From NCBI GenBank assembly GCA_910574475.1, contig CAJTAT010000003.1, positions 407,943 through 471,942 of the forward strand: DNA of 64,000 nt, in the 5' to 3' direction. Below the pieces are notes generated by a model. It saw nothing but the letters and a program-made list of their open reading frames with translations, ran no database searches and was not told the origin of the DNA. This DNA comes from Clostridia bacterium (GTDB lineage: Bacteria; Bacillota; Clostridia; Lachnospirales; Lachnospiraceae). This document shows positions 26,201 through 34,255 of the stretch, piece by piece (position 1 is the first letter of the stretch; each line of letters opens with the position of its first letter). The position numbers were made by a program, and so were the translations under genes.

Positions 26201-26472
26201 TCCATCAGTTCATTCACTTGTCGTTTATCTGCCAGAAGAATCAGATCCACTCCTGATTTTTTGCTGGCAATCAGTGTCCGAGCTGTCTTAAGTGCATCCA
26301 TATCCTCCAGATTGGCCAAAATCATATCAGCCCGAGCTGTCAGTGGCTTATCAGGTTCCTCACTTTCAAAAAATTCATATGTAAATGATTCAAAGGGCGG
26401 TATTTCCCTGATGATCTTATATGGTTCTTGCCGATGACCAATCAAATAAATGCGTGTATGACAATGATACAT
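23278..26472 (-). CDS. Multi-PAS hybrid sensor histidine kinase with two receiver domains
   Basis: A 1064-residue cytosolic hybrid kinase without membrane segments. Residues 1-120 look like a degenerate receiver. PAS-type domains follow at about 135-250, 260-375 and 400-515. The HisKA box FLSNMSHDIRTPMNAIIGF carries His554; the HATPase region shows LLNLLSNAVKYTSAGG and DTGIGMDEEFLSHIFEPFE. Two receivers follow, first with IIDWLLPDMNG and a TAYDWSD segment, then with LVLMDVQMPEMNGYEAT and an AKPID end. No dedicated response regulator or output gene is adjacent. GGAGGGATATT precedes the ATG. Hybrid kinases of this form are common in gut Lachnospiraceae and their signals are mostly unknown. Confidence 0.92.
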   Translation of the reverse strand: MYHCHTRIYLIGHRQEPYKIIREIPPFESFTYEFFESEEPDKPLTARADMILANLEDMDALKTARTLIASKKSGVDLILLADKRQVNELMENLPEMISEVTDLWTLPMSNHEMSFHFLRWQRSLKARKDSWQTSQYLEAAINSTPNLIWYKDKNGIHEKVNDSFCSTVNKSKVQVEGRGHAYIWDVEQDDPACIESERIVMERRETCISEEIIQAGGETKTLTTYKSPLYDLDGSVMGTVGVAIDITKERAYAEEIIRKNQTLETLFTTMDCGVICHTMDGSKVISINKAALHILGYSSEEAMIEDGFFMVAQTVLDEDRPKLRETIQSLKNVGDNVSLEYRVQHPNGDIIHVMGNFKLIEKDGELYCQRSLLDCTVQKKKEEQKRLEEERRQMELIHALGIEYNLVCYFDLDTGIGKTLRINECKNHILENIFTGELLLEDCISRYIEAGVHEDDKEQMQEAGTREWLEKELSEKLMCYMNYRMTCCGDIRYFQIKAVRAGKWDKSHGIVLGFRSVDEETREEREKKAMLEDALSQANRANRAKTTFLSNMSHDIRTPMNAIIGFTALAITHIDKKEQVEEYLKKIMTSGNHLLSLINDVLDMSRIESGKIRLDEEPCNLPDILHGLRNIIQADIHAKQLDLYMDAVDIQDEEICCDRLRLNQVLLNLLSNAVKYTSAGGMVSMKVIEKAGAPTGYANFEFHVKDTGIGMDEEFLSHIFEPFERERNSTISGIQGTGLGMAITKNIVDMMDGSIEVKSKQGVGTECVVSFTFRLHSGKKEPQMIPELKGFRALVVDDDFNTCDSVSWMLQQIGMRAEWTLSGKEAVLRTRQAIMRDDHYFVYIIDWLLPDMNGVEVARRIRQETGKEVPIIVLTAYDWSDIEEEAKDAGVTAFCSKPLFLSELRGCLNSIVNKSQKNEKENETWRASYTERILLAEDNELNREIATAILEEAGFSLEIAENGQIAVDMLKNSEPGYYQLVLMDVQMPEMNGYEATVAIRKLENKDLASIPILAMTANAFEEDRRQALECGMDGHIAKPIDVEKLMETLDKILKRKEQHSFVTI

Positions 26473-26712
26473 AATATCCCTCCATGGTCTGTAGCACTTC
26501 TAAGTATACGCCTGCACAGATCAACTGATTTTTATCAAAACCCCAGTCTTGCCGCAAAAACAGGGGATCCATCTGTATTGTATTGTACCAATCGGATGGA
26601 TTTATGTCAATATTTCTAGTGATGGGAATCTATATTGTTTTGTAGAAACTACGCCCTTCTTTATCGTACTTCTAAAATTAGCTTGTACATTCCATACAAA
26701 ACACTCCAAAAT

Positions 26713-27684
26713 CTACCTGTTCTTTAAAATATCTATATTATCATAGTCAATGCCGCATTTACTTATAGACTTTATCCGATGAGCAGTAACTTTGACATTT
26801 TTACTATTTTTACATATATATTCAAGGCAGTCCAAAGTATAAGGTTCATTCGCCTCTAAGCAAATGGCATCCAGCAATTGTTTTCCACTTTCTGTAAAAG
26901 CATAAGCTGGTAATTCTATTCTGGGAGTATTACTATTTGTTGGTTCAATCATTCCATAAATTTTATTATTAAAAATAGATGTTGGCTCTACTTCCTCTCC
27001 AAAATCAATGTAATAATACAGAGAACGACTCAACATTAAGCCACATTCTTCAAGCTTCATAATACTATCAAATTTTATACCATATTTGTCCCTTGAAAAA
27101 TGAGCATTTATAATAAATCTATTTTTGTTTTGATACAAAGCAAAAGGTGCTACAAGCCGAAAGCACTCCACTTCCTGTTGAGTCATATTTTTCAATTTTT
27201 CTAAAGTTCTATAGGAGTATGTATTAGGTGATTTAATTTCTCCTGCTAAAATGCGCCCCCAGATTTTCTGCAATTCCTTATCACTAACATTTTCGACGGA
27301 ATTAAAAAACCGAAACATCCAATCCCGATTTACTGGTTCGCTACTTACCTCTGCAACATTCTCTAATTCCTGGTATGCATTATCAGCAACAGCCTCTATA
27401 TTTTGTTGTTTTGTAATTTCCTGGTAAGCCAGACGGCTTGACGCACGCTTTGTAATTTCTTCAAAATTGCTGGTATCTATAGAAACTCCTGTAGAATTAT
27501 AAACTATTGGAACATCACTGTTATTTCGTACAGCATCTGAGATCTGCTGAAGCTCATAGGCTTTGGAATCTGCCATTTTTCTTATATGACTAGGTTCATA
27601 AGCTTTCCCAATAGCCCCTGATACTGCGTCAATCAGCTTCTCTGCTGGTGATACCAATGCCTGAACAATCTCTGCAACACTCAT
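26713..27684 (-). CDS. DUF2806 domain-containing protein
   Basis: A 323-residue soluble protein starting MSVAEIVQALVSPAEKLIDA, the typical DUF2806 opening, followed by GAIGKAYEPSHIRKMA and the central FRFFNSVENVSDKELQKIWG-RILAGEI block found in the family. The family is patchily distributed and frequently sits in variable regions, and some members are suspected of roles in defence or membrane-associated stress; that is not established. The start at 27684 follows GGGAG; a longer in-frame reading to 27816 has no ribosome binding site. The gene is isolated between the hybrid kinase and the acs operon and appears richer in A/T than its neighbours. Confidence 0.72.
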   Translation of the reverse strand: MSVAEIVQALVSPAEKLIDAVSGAIGKAYEPSHIRKMADSKAYELQQISDAVRNNSDVPIVYNSTGVSIDTSNFEEITKRASSRLAYQEITKQQNIEAVADNAYQELENVAEVSSEPVNRDWMFRFFNSVENVSDKELQKIWGRILAGEIKSPNTYSYRTLEKLKNMTQQEVECFRLVAPFALYQNKNRFIINAHFSRDKYGIKFDSIMKLEECGLMLSRSLYYYIDFGEEVEPTSIFNNKIYGMIEPTNSNTPRIELPAYAFTESGKQLLDAICLEANEPYTLDCLEYICKNSKNVKVTAHRIKSISKCGIDYDNIDILKNR

Positions 27685-27906
27685 TGTAGTTCTCCCTTCT
27701 CTTTTGTACTTACTATACCCTCTTTTGACAAGGATATGGACGATACAAATATATTTTACCCTTAACCGAGAATTAAAGCAACGCAATATCACAATAAAAA
27801 AATCAGAAAATTCCAACTAAACTGTACTTCAATCGAGTAGAGGAGATTTCTCACTGCGGGGCACATGCTATGACAGCTGCTACTTTCCACATATACCTCT
27901 CTGCAT

Positions 27907-27942
27907 AAAAAGAGAGATACCCATCACCAGGTATCCCTCTCC
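27907..27942 (-). terminator. Terminator of the acs operon
   Basis: On the minus strand GAGAGGGATACC pairs with GGGTATCTCTC and is followed by TTTTT (27911-27907), directly downstream of acsE. Confidence 0.88.
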
Positions 27943-27968
27943 TACACATATACTGTATATTATTTTGA

Positions 27969-28757
27969 TTAGATCTCCAGATAGGAGTCTGCATACAGAT
28001 TATTATTCTTAATAATATCGCAGGACTTAATGGTCTCCATCAGACGCAGATCGTTCGGATTTACGATAGCAGATGTCAAGCCATTCATCATAGCCATAGC
28101 AACCATTGCAGAGTCCATAATCGGACGAATGTGCTTCGGCATACCGTTAGAGTTGTTGGACAGTCCGCCTGTGCTCTGCATACCCATATCAGAGATCATC
28201 TTAATAAACTCCAGAACCTGCATCTGCTTATCCTGCATGCCTTTGATAACCAGGAACAGCGGGTCAAACCACATATCCTCGTCAACTGCCATGCCATGCT
28301 CCATGCCACGCTCCATCATAGTCTGCATATACATCATACGCTCGTCATTGTCTTTGGCGATTCCCTCGCCATTACACAGAGCAATAACAATAGCGTCATT
28401 TGCTGCTGCCAGATCGATATACTCGATTCTTCCTGCAGCATCTGCGGAGTTAACGATGGGTTTTCCTTTGGAGCGGTTATAAACGGAGATACCAGCCTCA
28501 ATAGCGGCTACATTGGAGGTATCCAGTGCCAAAGGTACATTGTCAAAATGACTCTGTAAAAGCTCTACAGCCCATTTCATCAGCTCTGCTCCATCATTTT
28601 CAGCAGGTCCGATATTTACATCCAGGTAAGTAGCTCCTGCATCCAGCTGCTGTTTTGCACGCTGAAGGATCGGCTCTGGATCTCTGCTGGTAAATGCACG
28701 GTTTACTGCTGGTGCAGTAGTGGAAAGTCTCTCTCCAATAACTACGAATTTTGACAT
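27969..28757 (-). CDS. acsE: Methyltetrahydrofolate:corrinoid iron-sulfur protein methyltransferase
   Basis: A 262-residue TIM-barrel enzyme moving the methyl group from CH3-THF to Co(I) of the CoFeSP. Pterin-binding family features are LDVNIGPAENDGAELM, VPLALDTSNVAAIEAGI, KPIVNSADAAG and the late STGGLSNNSNGMPKHIRP block, which holds the Asn residues that assist methyl transfer. Length is the same as in Moorella. It is the last gene of the operon, 28 bases after acsC, with AAAGGAG in front. Confidence 0.95.
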   Translation of the reverse strand: MSKFVVIGERLSTTAPAVNRAFTSRDPEPILQRAKQQLDAGATYLDVNIGPAENDGAELMKWAVELLQSHFDNVPLALDTSNVAAIEAGISVYNRSKGKPIVNSADAAGRIEYIDLAAANDAIVIALCNGEGIAKDNDERMMYMQTMMERGMEHGMAVDEDMWFDPLFLVIKGMQDKQMQVLEFIKMISDMGMQSTGGLSNNSNGMPKHIRPIMDSAMVAMAMMNGLTSAIVNPNDLRLMETIKSCDIIKNNNLYADSYLEI

Positions 28758-28785
28758 AATTCTTCTCCTTTATTTATAATCTTGA

Positions 28786-30138
28786 TTAAATATCTCCGTT
28801 TGCCTGCATGTCCTTTAAGAACTTCACAAGCTGAACTGCCTCGTTGGGAGCCACGATTACTTCCCATCCTGGAAGCTTGGCTTCAATGTCGCCCTTCAGG
28901 ACAGCTACCTTACCAGGAATAATCAGCTTTCTACTTTTTACCTTCGGCTCAACGTTCTCAATGATGAACTTGGATACAGAAGTGGAAGAAAGCTTGCCTG
29001 CTGCCCAGGCAGTCAGTACAGAAAGTCCGCCTGCGTCACTGATAACCAGATTACATGGAACACCAGAGCGCTCCAGCTCGCCAGATACTACAAAGTAGGT
29101 CAGAGCAAAGTCTACTGTGGTCAGGCATACAGAATTTTCGTCTGCTCCATTCAGTGCGTAGATGCCTGGTTCTACCTTCATAGGCTTCTGAGGATCGGTA
29201 AATACATTCTGTCTTAAGCCATACAGAGGAAGTGCCTGTGCATAGCTCATGCTTTCCATTACAATAATGGAACCATATTTTACAGTGAACAGAGATGCCA
29301 ATGCTGCCTGCATTGCCTGATCTCCAGGCGCCAGTGCTGCCACATTTACAATAGATGGATATCCGAATGTACGATCTGTATTCTTCAAAGCTGCACGACG
29401 AATCTGAACTGTGGTTGCAAATGCATCTTTCACAGAAGCAGTTCCCACATTCAATACCAGATTTTTGTTGCCCAATTTCTCAAGAGCTGCAACTGTATCG
29501 TAGAGCTCATTAATATCTGCTCCGCGAACTCCCAGAACTACTCCAGCCTCTGTGGCCAGCTTGCTCATTGCCTCATAATTGGTAGCGTCTGCTCCATCCA
29601 GGATTGGCTTTGTATCTTTGCATACATCCAGAGCTGCCTTAGCAACCTCTACGTTTGTACATCCAAGTACTAAAACCTTTCCAGTAGCAGCTGCCACCTT
29701 TACAAACTCTGCATAACCTGCTGCGTCGCATTCTCCACAGTAGTCCAGATAAAGCATCTCTACATGCATCCGCTCGCCGATACGGTCATAATCTACTGCC
29801 TTTGCAGCCTCAAATTTTGCATCCATCTCTGATTCGCAGCAGGATACAGAAACAGCATAGCGGGGTTTGCTCACAAAAGTCTTTTCATGACGGAACAGTA
29901 CAGTCTCGCCACCCAGTGTATACTCTTCATCTCCAGTGCCTACTTTAATGGTCTTCATTGGCGGTGCAGTTGCCTCAGAAAGGGTTGCCAGAGCGTCCTC
30001 AGACATATGGGGACACTTGCTGATATCTACTGCGCCCTGAGCTACCTTCATAGAAAATGCCATACAGGTAGGGCTTCCGCACTCCTTACAGTTTGTTTTT
30101 GGTGTTAATTTAAAAATATCTAAGCCTTTTAATGCCAT
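28786..30138 (-). CDS. acsC: Corrinoid iron-sulfur protein large subunit
   Basis: A 450-residue subunit that carries the [4Fe-4S] cluster and cobamide and donates the methyl group to the A-cluster. The N-terminal cluster motif is CKECGSPTCMAF with a fourth Cys in ISKCP, followed by the TIM-barrel (VSVSCCESEMDAKFEAAKAV onward) and a C-terminal corrinoid-binding part with SDAGGLSVLTAWAAGKLS. It partners with AcsD, encoded 25 bases upstream, and is expected to be kept active by RACo. Confidence 0.96.
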   Translation of the reverse strand: MALKGLDIFKLTPKTNCKECGSPTCMAFSMKVAQGAVDISKCPHMSEDALATLSEATAPPMKTIKVGTGDEEYTLGGETVLFRHEKTFVSKPRYAVSVSCCESEMDAKFEAAKAVDYDRIGERMHVEMLYLDYCGECDAAGYAEFVKVAAATGKVLVLGCTNVEVAKAALDVCKDTKPILDGADATNYEAMSKLATEAGVVLGVRGADINELYDTVAALEKLGNKNLVLNVGTASVKDAFATTVQIRRAALKNTDRTFGYPSIVNVAALAPGDQAMQAALASLFTVKYGSIIVMESMSYAQALPLYGLRQNVFTDPQKPMKVEPGIYALNGADENSVCLTTVDFALTYFVVSGELERSGVPCNLVISDAGGLSVLTAWAAGKLSSTSVSKFIIENVEPKVKSRKLIIPGKVAVLKGDIEAKLPGWEVIVAPNEAVQLVKFLKDMQANGDI

Positions 30139-30163
30139 GGTAATTTATCCTCCTTCCCTCGAT

Positions 30164-31105
30164 TTAAACCAGTTCTTTGATTAATTTTGAAATAGTTGCA
30201 ACCGATGTTGGATGTTTCAAAATTACCGCATTGGATCCAGATGCCAATACTGCTGCAGCCGTTTCTACTTCCATGTCAATTCCACGCACTTCCTGGTCTC
30301 CCCACTCTGGCATATCTGCCTCGGAAGCCATTGCCTCTTTTACACTCCATGCCTCTTCTGCAACGGGAGTGATGATTGGCATCTGAAGCTGTGCATCATT
30401 CTGGGACAGAGCCGCAGATTTAATACGATCCATGGTGGATACTACGTACTCAAAACCATAACCGGCTGCTGCAGAGCCTACATTCATCACAACATTGCCC
30501 TGATCTACGCCTAACTGTCCGATAAGTACATTGAGCTGCTTTGCAAGGTTGATATCTACTGCAGACTCAGCACCTACCTTCTGGTTATAAGCCAGTCCGG
30601 CTGCTGCTGCAACGCCCTTATAGTTTTCTTCTCTTGCTGATAAAATAAGTACATTCTTGCCCTGAAGTGCTTCTGCAACTTTTGCAAACAGTTCCGCATC
30701 TTTCTCTACATGCTTGCAGCCCTCAATTACAAGGGGTTTTGTAACAGCATCGCCAACTTCTTTTGCAATAGCTACACAGTCTTCTACAGACTTATTCTCG
30801 CCGTTGGGATCTGCGCCCTCAAAGCGAAGAACAACGAAGTCTGCACCTGGCATCTCTTCCGCCTTCTTTGCAATCTCTGCAAAGCTTGTAGCACCAGCAT
30901 AATAGTCCTTGATCCCTGCAACTTCATTTTCCAGACCCATGTCTGTGATCATAACTCCTACCTTGGGTGCGTTCTCGATTGGCGCATCAAATGTGTAGAA
31001 TGGCAGTACATTTTCTCCACCAAGCTTCACTGCCTTGTCACCAGTACCAATCTCTACAGTACGGATAGCAGCGTTAAACTTTCCTGATTTTCCATTAAAC
31101 GGCAT
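30164..31105 (-). CDS. acsD: Corrinoid iron-sulfur protein small subunit
   Basis: A 313-residue TIM-barrel partner of AcsC that helps bind the corrinoid. Features include the N-terminal VEIGTGDKAVKLGGENVLPF, FVVLRFEGADPNGENKSVED, NVLILSAREENYKGVA and MNVGSAAAGYGFEYVVSTMD. Length is typical. It is separated from acsB by 90 bases that hold a very strong hairpin (31135-31174), and from acsC by 25 bases. Confidence 0.96.
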   Translation of the reverse strand: MPFNGKSGKFNAAIRTVEIGTGDKAVKLGGENVLPFYTFDAPIENAPKVGVMITDMGLENEVAGIKDYYAGATSFAEIAKKAEEMPGADFVVLRFEGADPNGENKSVEDCVAIAKEVGDAVTKPLVIEGCKHVEKDAELFAKVAEALQGKNVLILSAREENYKGVAAAAGLAYNQKVGAESAVDINLAKQLNVLIGQLGVDQGNVVMNVGSAAAGYGFEYVVSTMDRIKSAALSQNDAQLQMPIITPVAEEAWSVKEAMASEADMPEWGDQEVRGIDMEVETAAAVLASGSNAVILKHPTSVATISKLIKELV

Positions 31106-31134
31106 TTCTTAGTTACCTCCTTTATCTTTTACAC

Positions 31135-31174
31135 GGTTTTAAGCATAGGACTTTTTACTCCTATGCTTAAAACC
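31135..31174 (-). other. Intercistronic 16-bp perfect hairpin between acsB and acsD
   Basis: GGTTTTAAGCATAGGA (31135-31150) and TCCTATGCTTAAAACC (31159-31174) form a perfect stem with an 8-base loop. On the transcript it is followed by GTGTAAAAG, not a U-run, so it looks like an RNA-stability or processing hairpin, or a partial terminator, rather than a full terminator. It could set different levels of acsB and the CoFeSP genes. Confidence 0.7.
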
Positions 31175-31195
31175 AAAATACTAATTAATATTATA

Positions 31196-33334
31196 CTACA
31201 TCATGGGATCCATGCCAAGTGCCGGATGTCCTTTTTCTTCCAAAAATGCCAGTAAAGTCTCTGGATCTTCTGCGATGCTCTCGTCGCCTACCATGTCGGT
31301 AAAGTTCTCAATGCCATACAGCTCTTTAGCTGTCTCATTCAGACGCTCTGCCACAGTCTCCTTCAGCTCCTTGGGCATCCAAACAATACGCTCAATTCCG
31401 CCCTCAGCCTTCATAAACTTCTTAGAAGCAATAAAGTGCTTTCCATGTCCCATAAAGCCTGGAGTCTGCACGCCGCCGCCTGTCATAGAAGCCAGCTCTG
31501 GGAAGGTCATTCCAAGAGGTGTCATACCTGCATATTCACGGTTGGCAATAATAACACCGTTGGAGAAGGGCTCAATACCACAGATACACTCAAAGCAACC
31601 ACAGGAGGTCATGGGGTTCTCCATAATGGAGTAGAGAGAAACTTCTTCCAGTGCTCCCTGTGAGTACAGTTTCACAGCCTCATTTACGTCCTCATACTCA
31701 CCGATTCTTTCATCGATGACACGCTCTTTGGTGATTACCTGGCAGGGGCCCTGAGGATCCAGCTCATTTGTAGCTTTTGCATCCAGCCATGATACAGCAC
31801 CACACAGACCGAGACGTTCCGGTGTCACCACGCAGACATGGGATGGAGAGAAAGCCTGGCAGAGAATACAGCTATAGTAAACGTCTACTGACTCATCTGT
31901 CAAAGTGCGGAGGCGGTCATCACGTTTGTCAAAGGACGGGATTGCCAGATTGTGACGAAGATCCGTACATTTCTCTGGATCTGTAATTACTTTCACCTGA
32001 CACTTGTCAACTACCGCATCAAATTCATTCTTAATCTTTGCGTAAAGAACCTCACCGATATGCTTTGCACGGAAGCCTGCCTCAAAAGCAGCCTTGCCCA
32101 CACGCACACGAATCATGTCACGCTGGCCTGTATGCATCACGCCTTCGATACAGTTCAGATAGCTGTGGAATTTACGCTCAAATACTGGCTCAAAGTCAGA
32201 CTGCATATTCTTTCCGGCAACTTCCACAATATAACCAATGCTGTGCTTGGTACCCACTTCGAATTCGTCCAAATCTGGTCCAATTACTTCGATCTTGTGA
32301 TCTTCCACCTCGGAAGCTTCTCTGGTCTGTACCAGCTCGAAGCAGTCCACACGGGAGCCGTCAAACTCTACCTGCATATCGCCACGACGAATAATCTCGC
32401 CCTCAAATGCAGATGCAAATGCAACTGGAATATCAATATTGGTAACTTTGATCTTAACATCTCTTGCCTCAATAGAGGTAGGATTGAACTTCTCTGTGTC
32501 TCCCTGAAGGATCAGACTCTTGGGAACATTCATGCCTTTTAAGCTTTCCAGATCGTTGGAAATAACCGGGAATCCAAAAGCAATAGCGCCAGCGCCACAA
32601 CCTACTGTCAAATCATCAACAGGAGCAAAGGCATTGACAAATGCAAATACACGTTCAAAGGTATACTTCATCAGATTTGGCAGGTCGCCTGGTGTGATGT
32701 TACCAAAAATCAGAGCTGCACGAAGGGCAATAGACACAACGTGAGCTGCAGATGTAATGTCTTTACCCATCAAAGTAACACGAACATTAAATCCAGTATT
32801 GTATCCAGCCTCAATCAGCTGATCGCAGATATCGCCCACGCAGGTTACAAAGTTACCCTGTGCCTGATAGCTTTTTACTAATGACACTGCCTCTTCCACA
32901 GAAGGAGCTGCATTAATCAGAACAGGAACACCTGGAATATCGCCTGTTACCAGGGGAACACCAAGCTCACGGATCATAGCGTCTGTGAAATGTCCCACAT
33001 ATGGCTCCTCGTAAGGCTGCGCTCCGTCCATATACTTCATAGCTTCAATAATCTCTGCTGCCAGAGCCGTTGCAATACCAGACTGGAATACATTATGTAA
33101 ACGTTCCTTTCTGGTCATCATCTCCTTAATTCTTCCTTCCAGAGCCGCCTTTACTTCACCCAGATTTGTCAATTTCTCACCTGTTACTGCATAGTAACAG
33201 GGCAGGGAGTATGCGGTGCTTGGCAGGGATACTGCCGCATCAGCGCCGTATTTCTCCAGTGCATCGGCCACAGATTTCTCAGCCCATGCATACATTTCAT
33301 TTGAACCGCTGAATACTCTATCAAATAATGTCAC
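31196..33334 (-). CDS. acsB: Acetyl-CoA synthase, operon copy
   Basis: A 712-residue acetyl-CoA synthase inside the CODH/ACS operon. The A-cluster ligands are Cys489, Cys492, Cys501 and Cys511, and the Cys578-Gly-Cys580 motif for distal nickel, an offset of 17 from Moorella numbering. Compared with the other copy (16076-18211) it has a different N-terminal region (MTLFDRVFSGSNEMY) and fewer Cys residues in it, but the catalytic C-terminus is nearly the same. The start codon is GTG, with GGAGG 8 bases upstream. It would form a CODH/ACS complex with CooS from the same operon. Confidence 0.96.
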   Translation of the reverse strand: MTLFDRVFSGSNEMYAWAEKSVADALEKYGADAAVSLPSTAYSLPCYYAVTGEKLTNLGEVKAALEGRIKEMMTRKERLHNVFQSGIATALAAEIIEAMKYMDGAQPYEEPYVGHFTDAMIRELGVPLVTGDIPGVPVLINAAPSVEEAVSLVKSYQAQGNFVTCVGDICDQLIEAGYNTGFNVRVTLMGKDITSAAHVVSIALRAALIFGNITPGDLPNLMKYTFERVFAFVNAFAPVDDLTVGCGAGAIAFGFPVISNDLESLKGMNVPKSLILQGDTEKFNPTSIEARDVKIKVTNIDIPVAFASAFEGEIIRRGDMQVEFDGSRVDCFELVQTREASEVEDHKIEVIGPDLDEFEVGTKHSIGYIVEVAGKNMQSDFEPVFERKFHSYLNCIEGVMHTGQRDMIRVRVGKAAFEAGFRAKHIGEVLYAKIKNEFDAVVDKCQVKVITDPEKCTDLRHNLAIPSFDKRDDRLRTLTDESVDVYYSCILCQAFSPSHVCVVTPERLGLCGAVSWLDAKATNELDPQGPCQVITKERVIDERIGEYEDVNEAVKLYSQGALEEVSLYSIMENPMTSCGCFECICGIEPFSNGVIIANREYAGMTPLGMTFPELASMTGGGVQTPGFMGHGKHFIASKKFMKAEGGIERIVWMPKELKETVAERLNETAKELYGIENFTDMVGDESIAEDPETLLAFLEEKGHPALGMDPMM

Positions 33335-33366
33335 GGTATAAACCTCCTATTTTTTATTAGCTACAA

Positions 33367-33416
33367 GCAGTGCGTGGCAGAAAATTTGAGAACTGAATGG
33401 GGTGCTTGCGCACTGC
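33367..33416 (-). other. Intercistronic inverted repeat between cooC/acsF and acsB
   Basis: GCAGTGCG (33367-33374) and CGCACTGC (33409-33416) are perfect inverted 8-mers with a 34-base loop. No U-run follows. It may be a processing or stability element between the maturation gene and acsB. Confidence 0.35.
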
Positions 33417-33424
33417 GGAAACTT

Positions 33425-34186
33425 TTAGTTTTCTAATATTTCTTTGATTGCACGAATCTCTTCTGTCGCTTCACGGCTGATGTCATAAGGGGATCTTCCC
33501 TGCCGGTCAGCGTCAATCACATCTGTATTATAATGGATAAAGCCAAGCAAATCCTCAGAGGGAATCTTTGTGCGGACAAATTCCTCGTCCTCCGGCCCGC
33601 GCACCTTATTGGCTACCACGCGCACACGTTTCACACCCAGATCTACAGCCAGACGTTTCACATTCTTGTAGGTCTGCACGCTTCTTGCTCCCGGTTCAAT
33701 AACTACCACGAACTGATCCACACCCTCGCAGGTTCCCCTGCCTAGGTGTTCCAGGCCTGCCTCCATATCCATGATGACCACATCCTTGCTCCGAAGGCTC
33801 AGATAGTTTAAAATCCGTTTTAACATCACGTGTTCCGGGCAGACACAGCCGCCTCCGCCTGTTTCCACAGTACCAAGAGTCAAAAGCTTCACGCCATTGT
33901 GCGTCTTACTGTACGTATCTGGAATATCATCCACTTTGGGATTGAGCGTGTAAAAAGTATTATCGGCCCCTGCGCCGGTCCGCTCTTCAATCAACTTGCG
34001 CATCTTGGAAATGGGAATGATGGAATCCAGGATCTCCTCTGGAAATCCCAGGGCCAACCCCAAATTTGCATCTGGATCCACATCTGCTGCCAACACGGTT
34101 CTGCCTTCCTCCACGTAGAGTCTTGCAAGCGTTGCCGCAAACGTTGTCTTACCCACTCCACCTTTACCGGTAATCGCAATTTTCAT
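33425..34186 (-). CDS. acsF: CooC/AcsF-type nickel-insertion ATPase (second copy)
   Basis: A 253-residue MinD-type P-loop ATPase with AITGKGGVGKTTFAATLARL at the N-terminus and the GGGGCVCPEHVM segment holding the CxC metal-binding motif. VVIMDMEAGLEHLGRGT follows as the Walker B/dimer region. It is placed between cooS and acsB, the position of AcsF, which loads nickel into ACS in Moorella; that role here is inferred from position. A second related ATPase lies upstream of cooS. Confidence 0.9.
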   Translation of the reverse strand: MKIAITGKGGVGKTTFAATLARLYVEEGRTVLAADVDPDANLGLALGFPEEILDSIIPISKMRKLIEERTGAGADNTFYTLNPKVDDIPDTYSKTHNGVKLLTLGTVETGGGGCVCPEHVMLKRILNYLSLRSKDVVIMDMEAGLEHLGRGTCEGVDQFVVVIEPGARSVQTYKNVKRLAVDLGVKRVRVVANKVRGPEDEEFVRTKIPSEDLLGFIHYNTDVIDADRQGRSPYDISREATEEIRAIKEILEN

Positions 34187-34255
34187 CTGTTATACACTCC
34201 TTTAGGACGCTCTATCCATTTCTAGCTATTATTGACAGTCTGGTTAACTGTTTCA

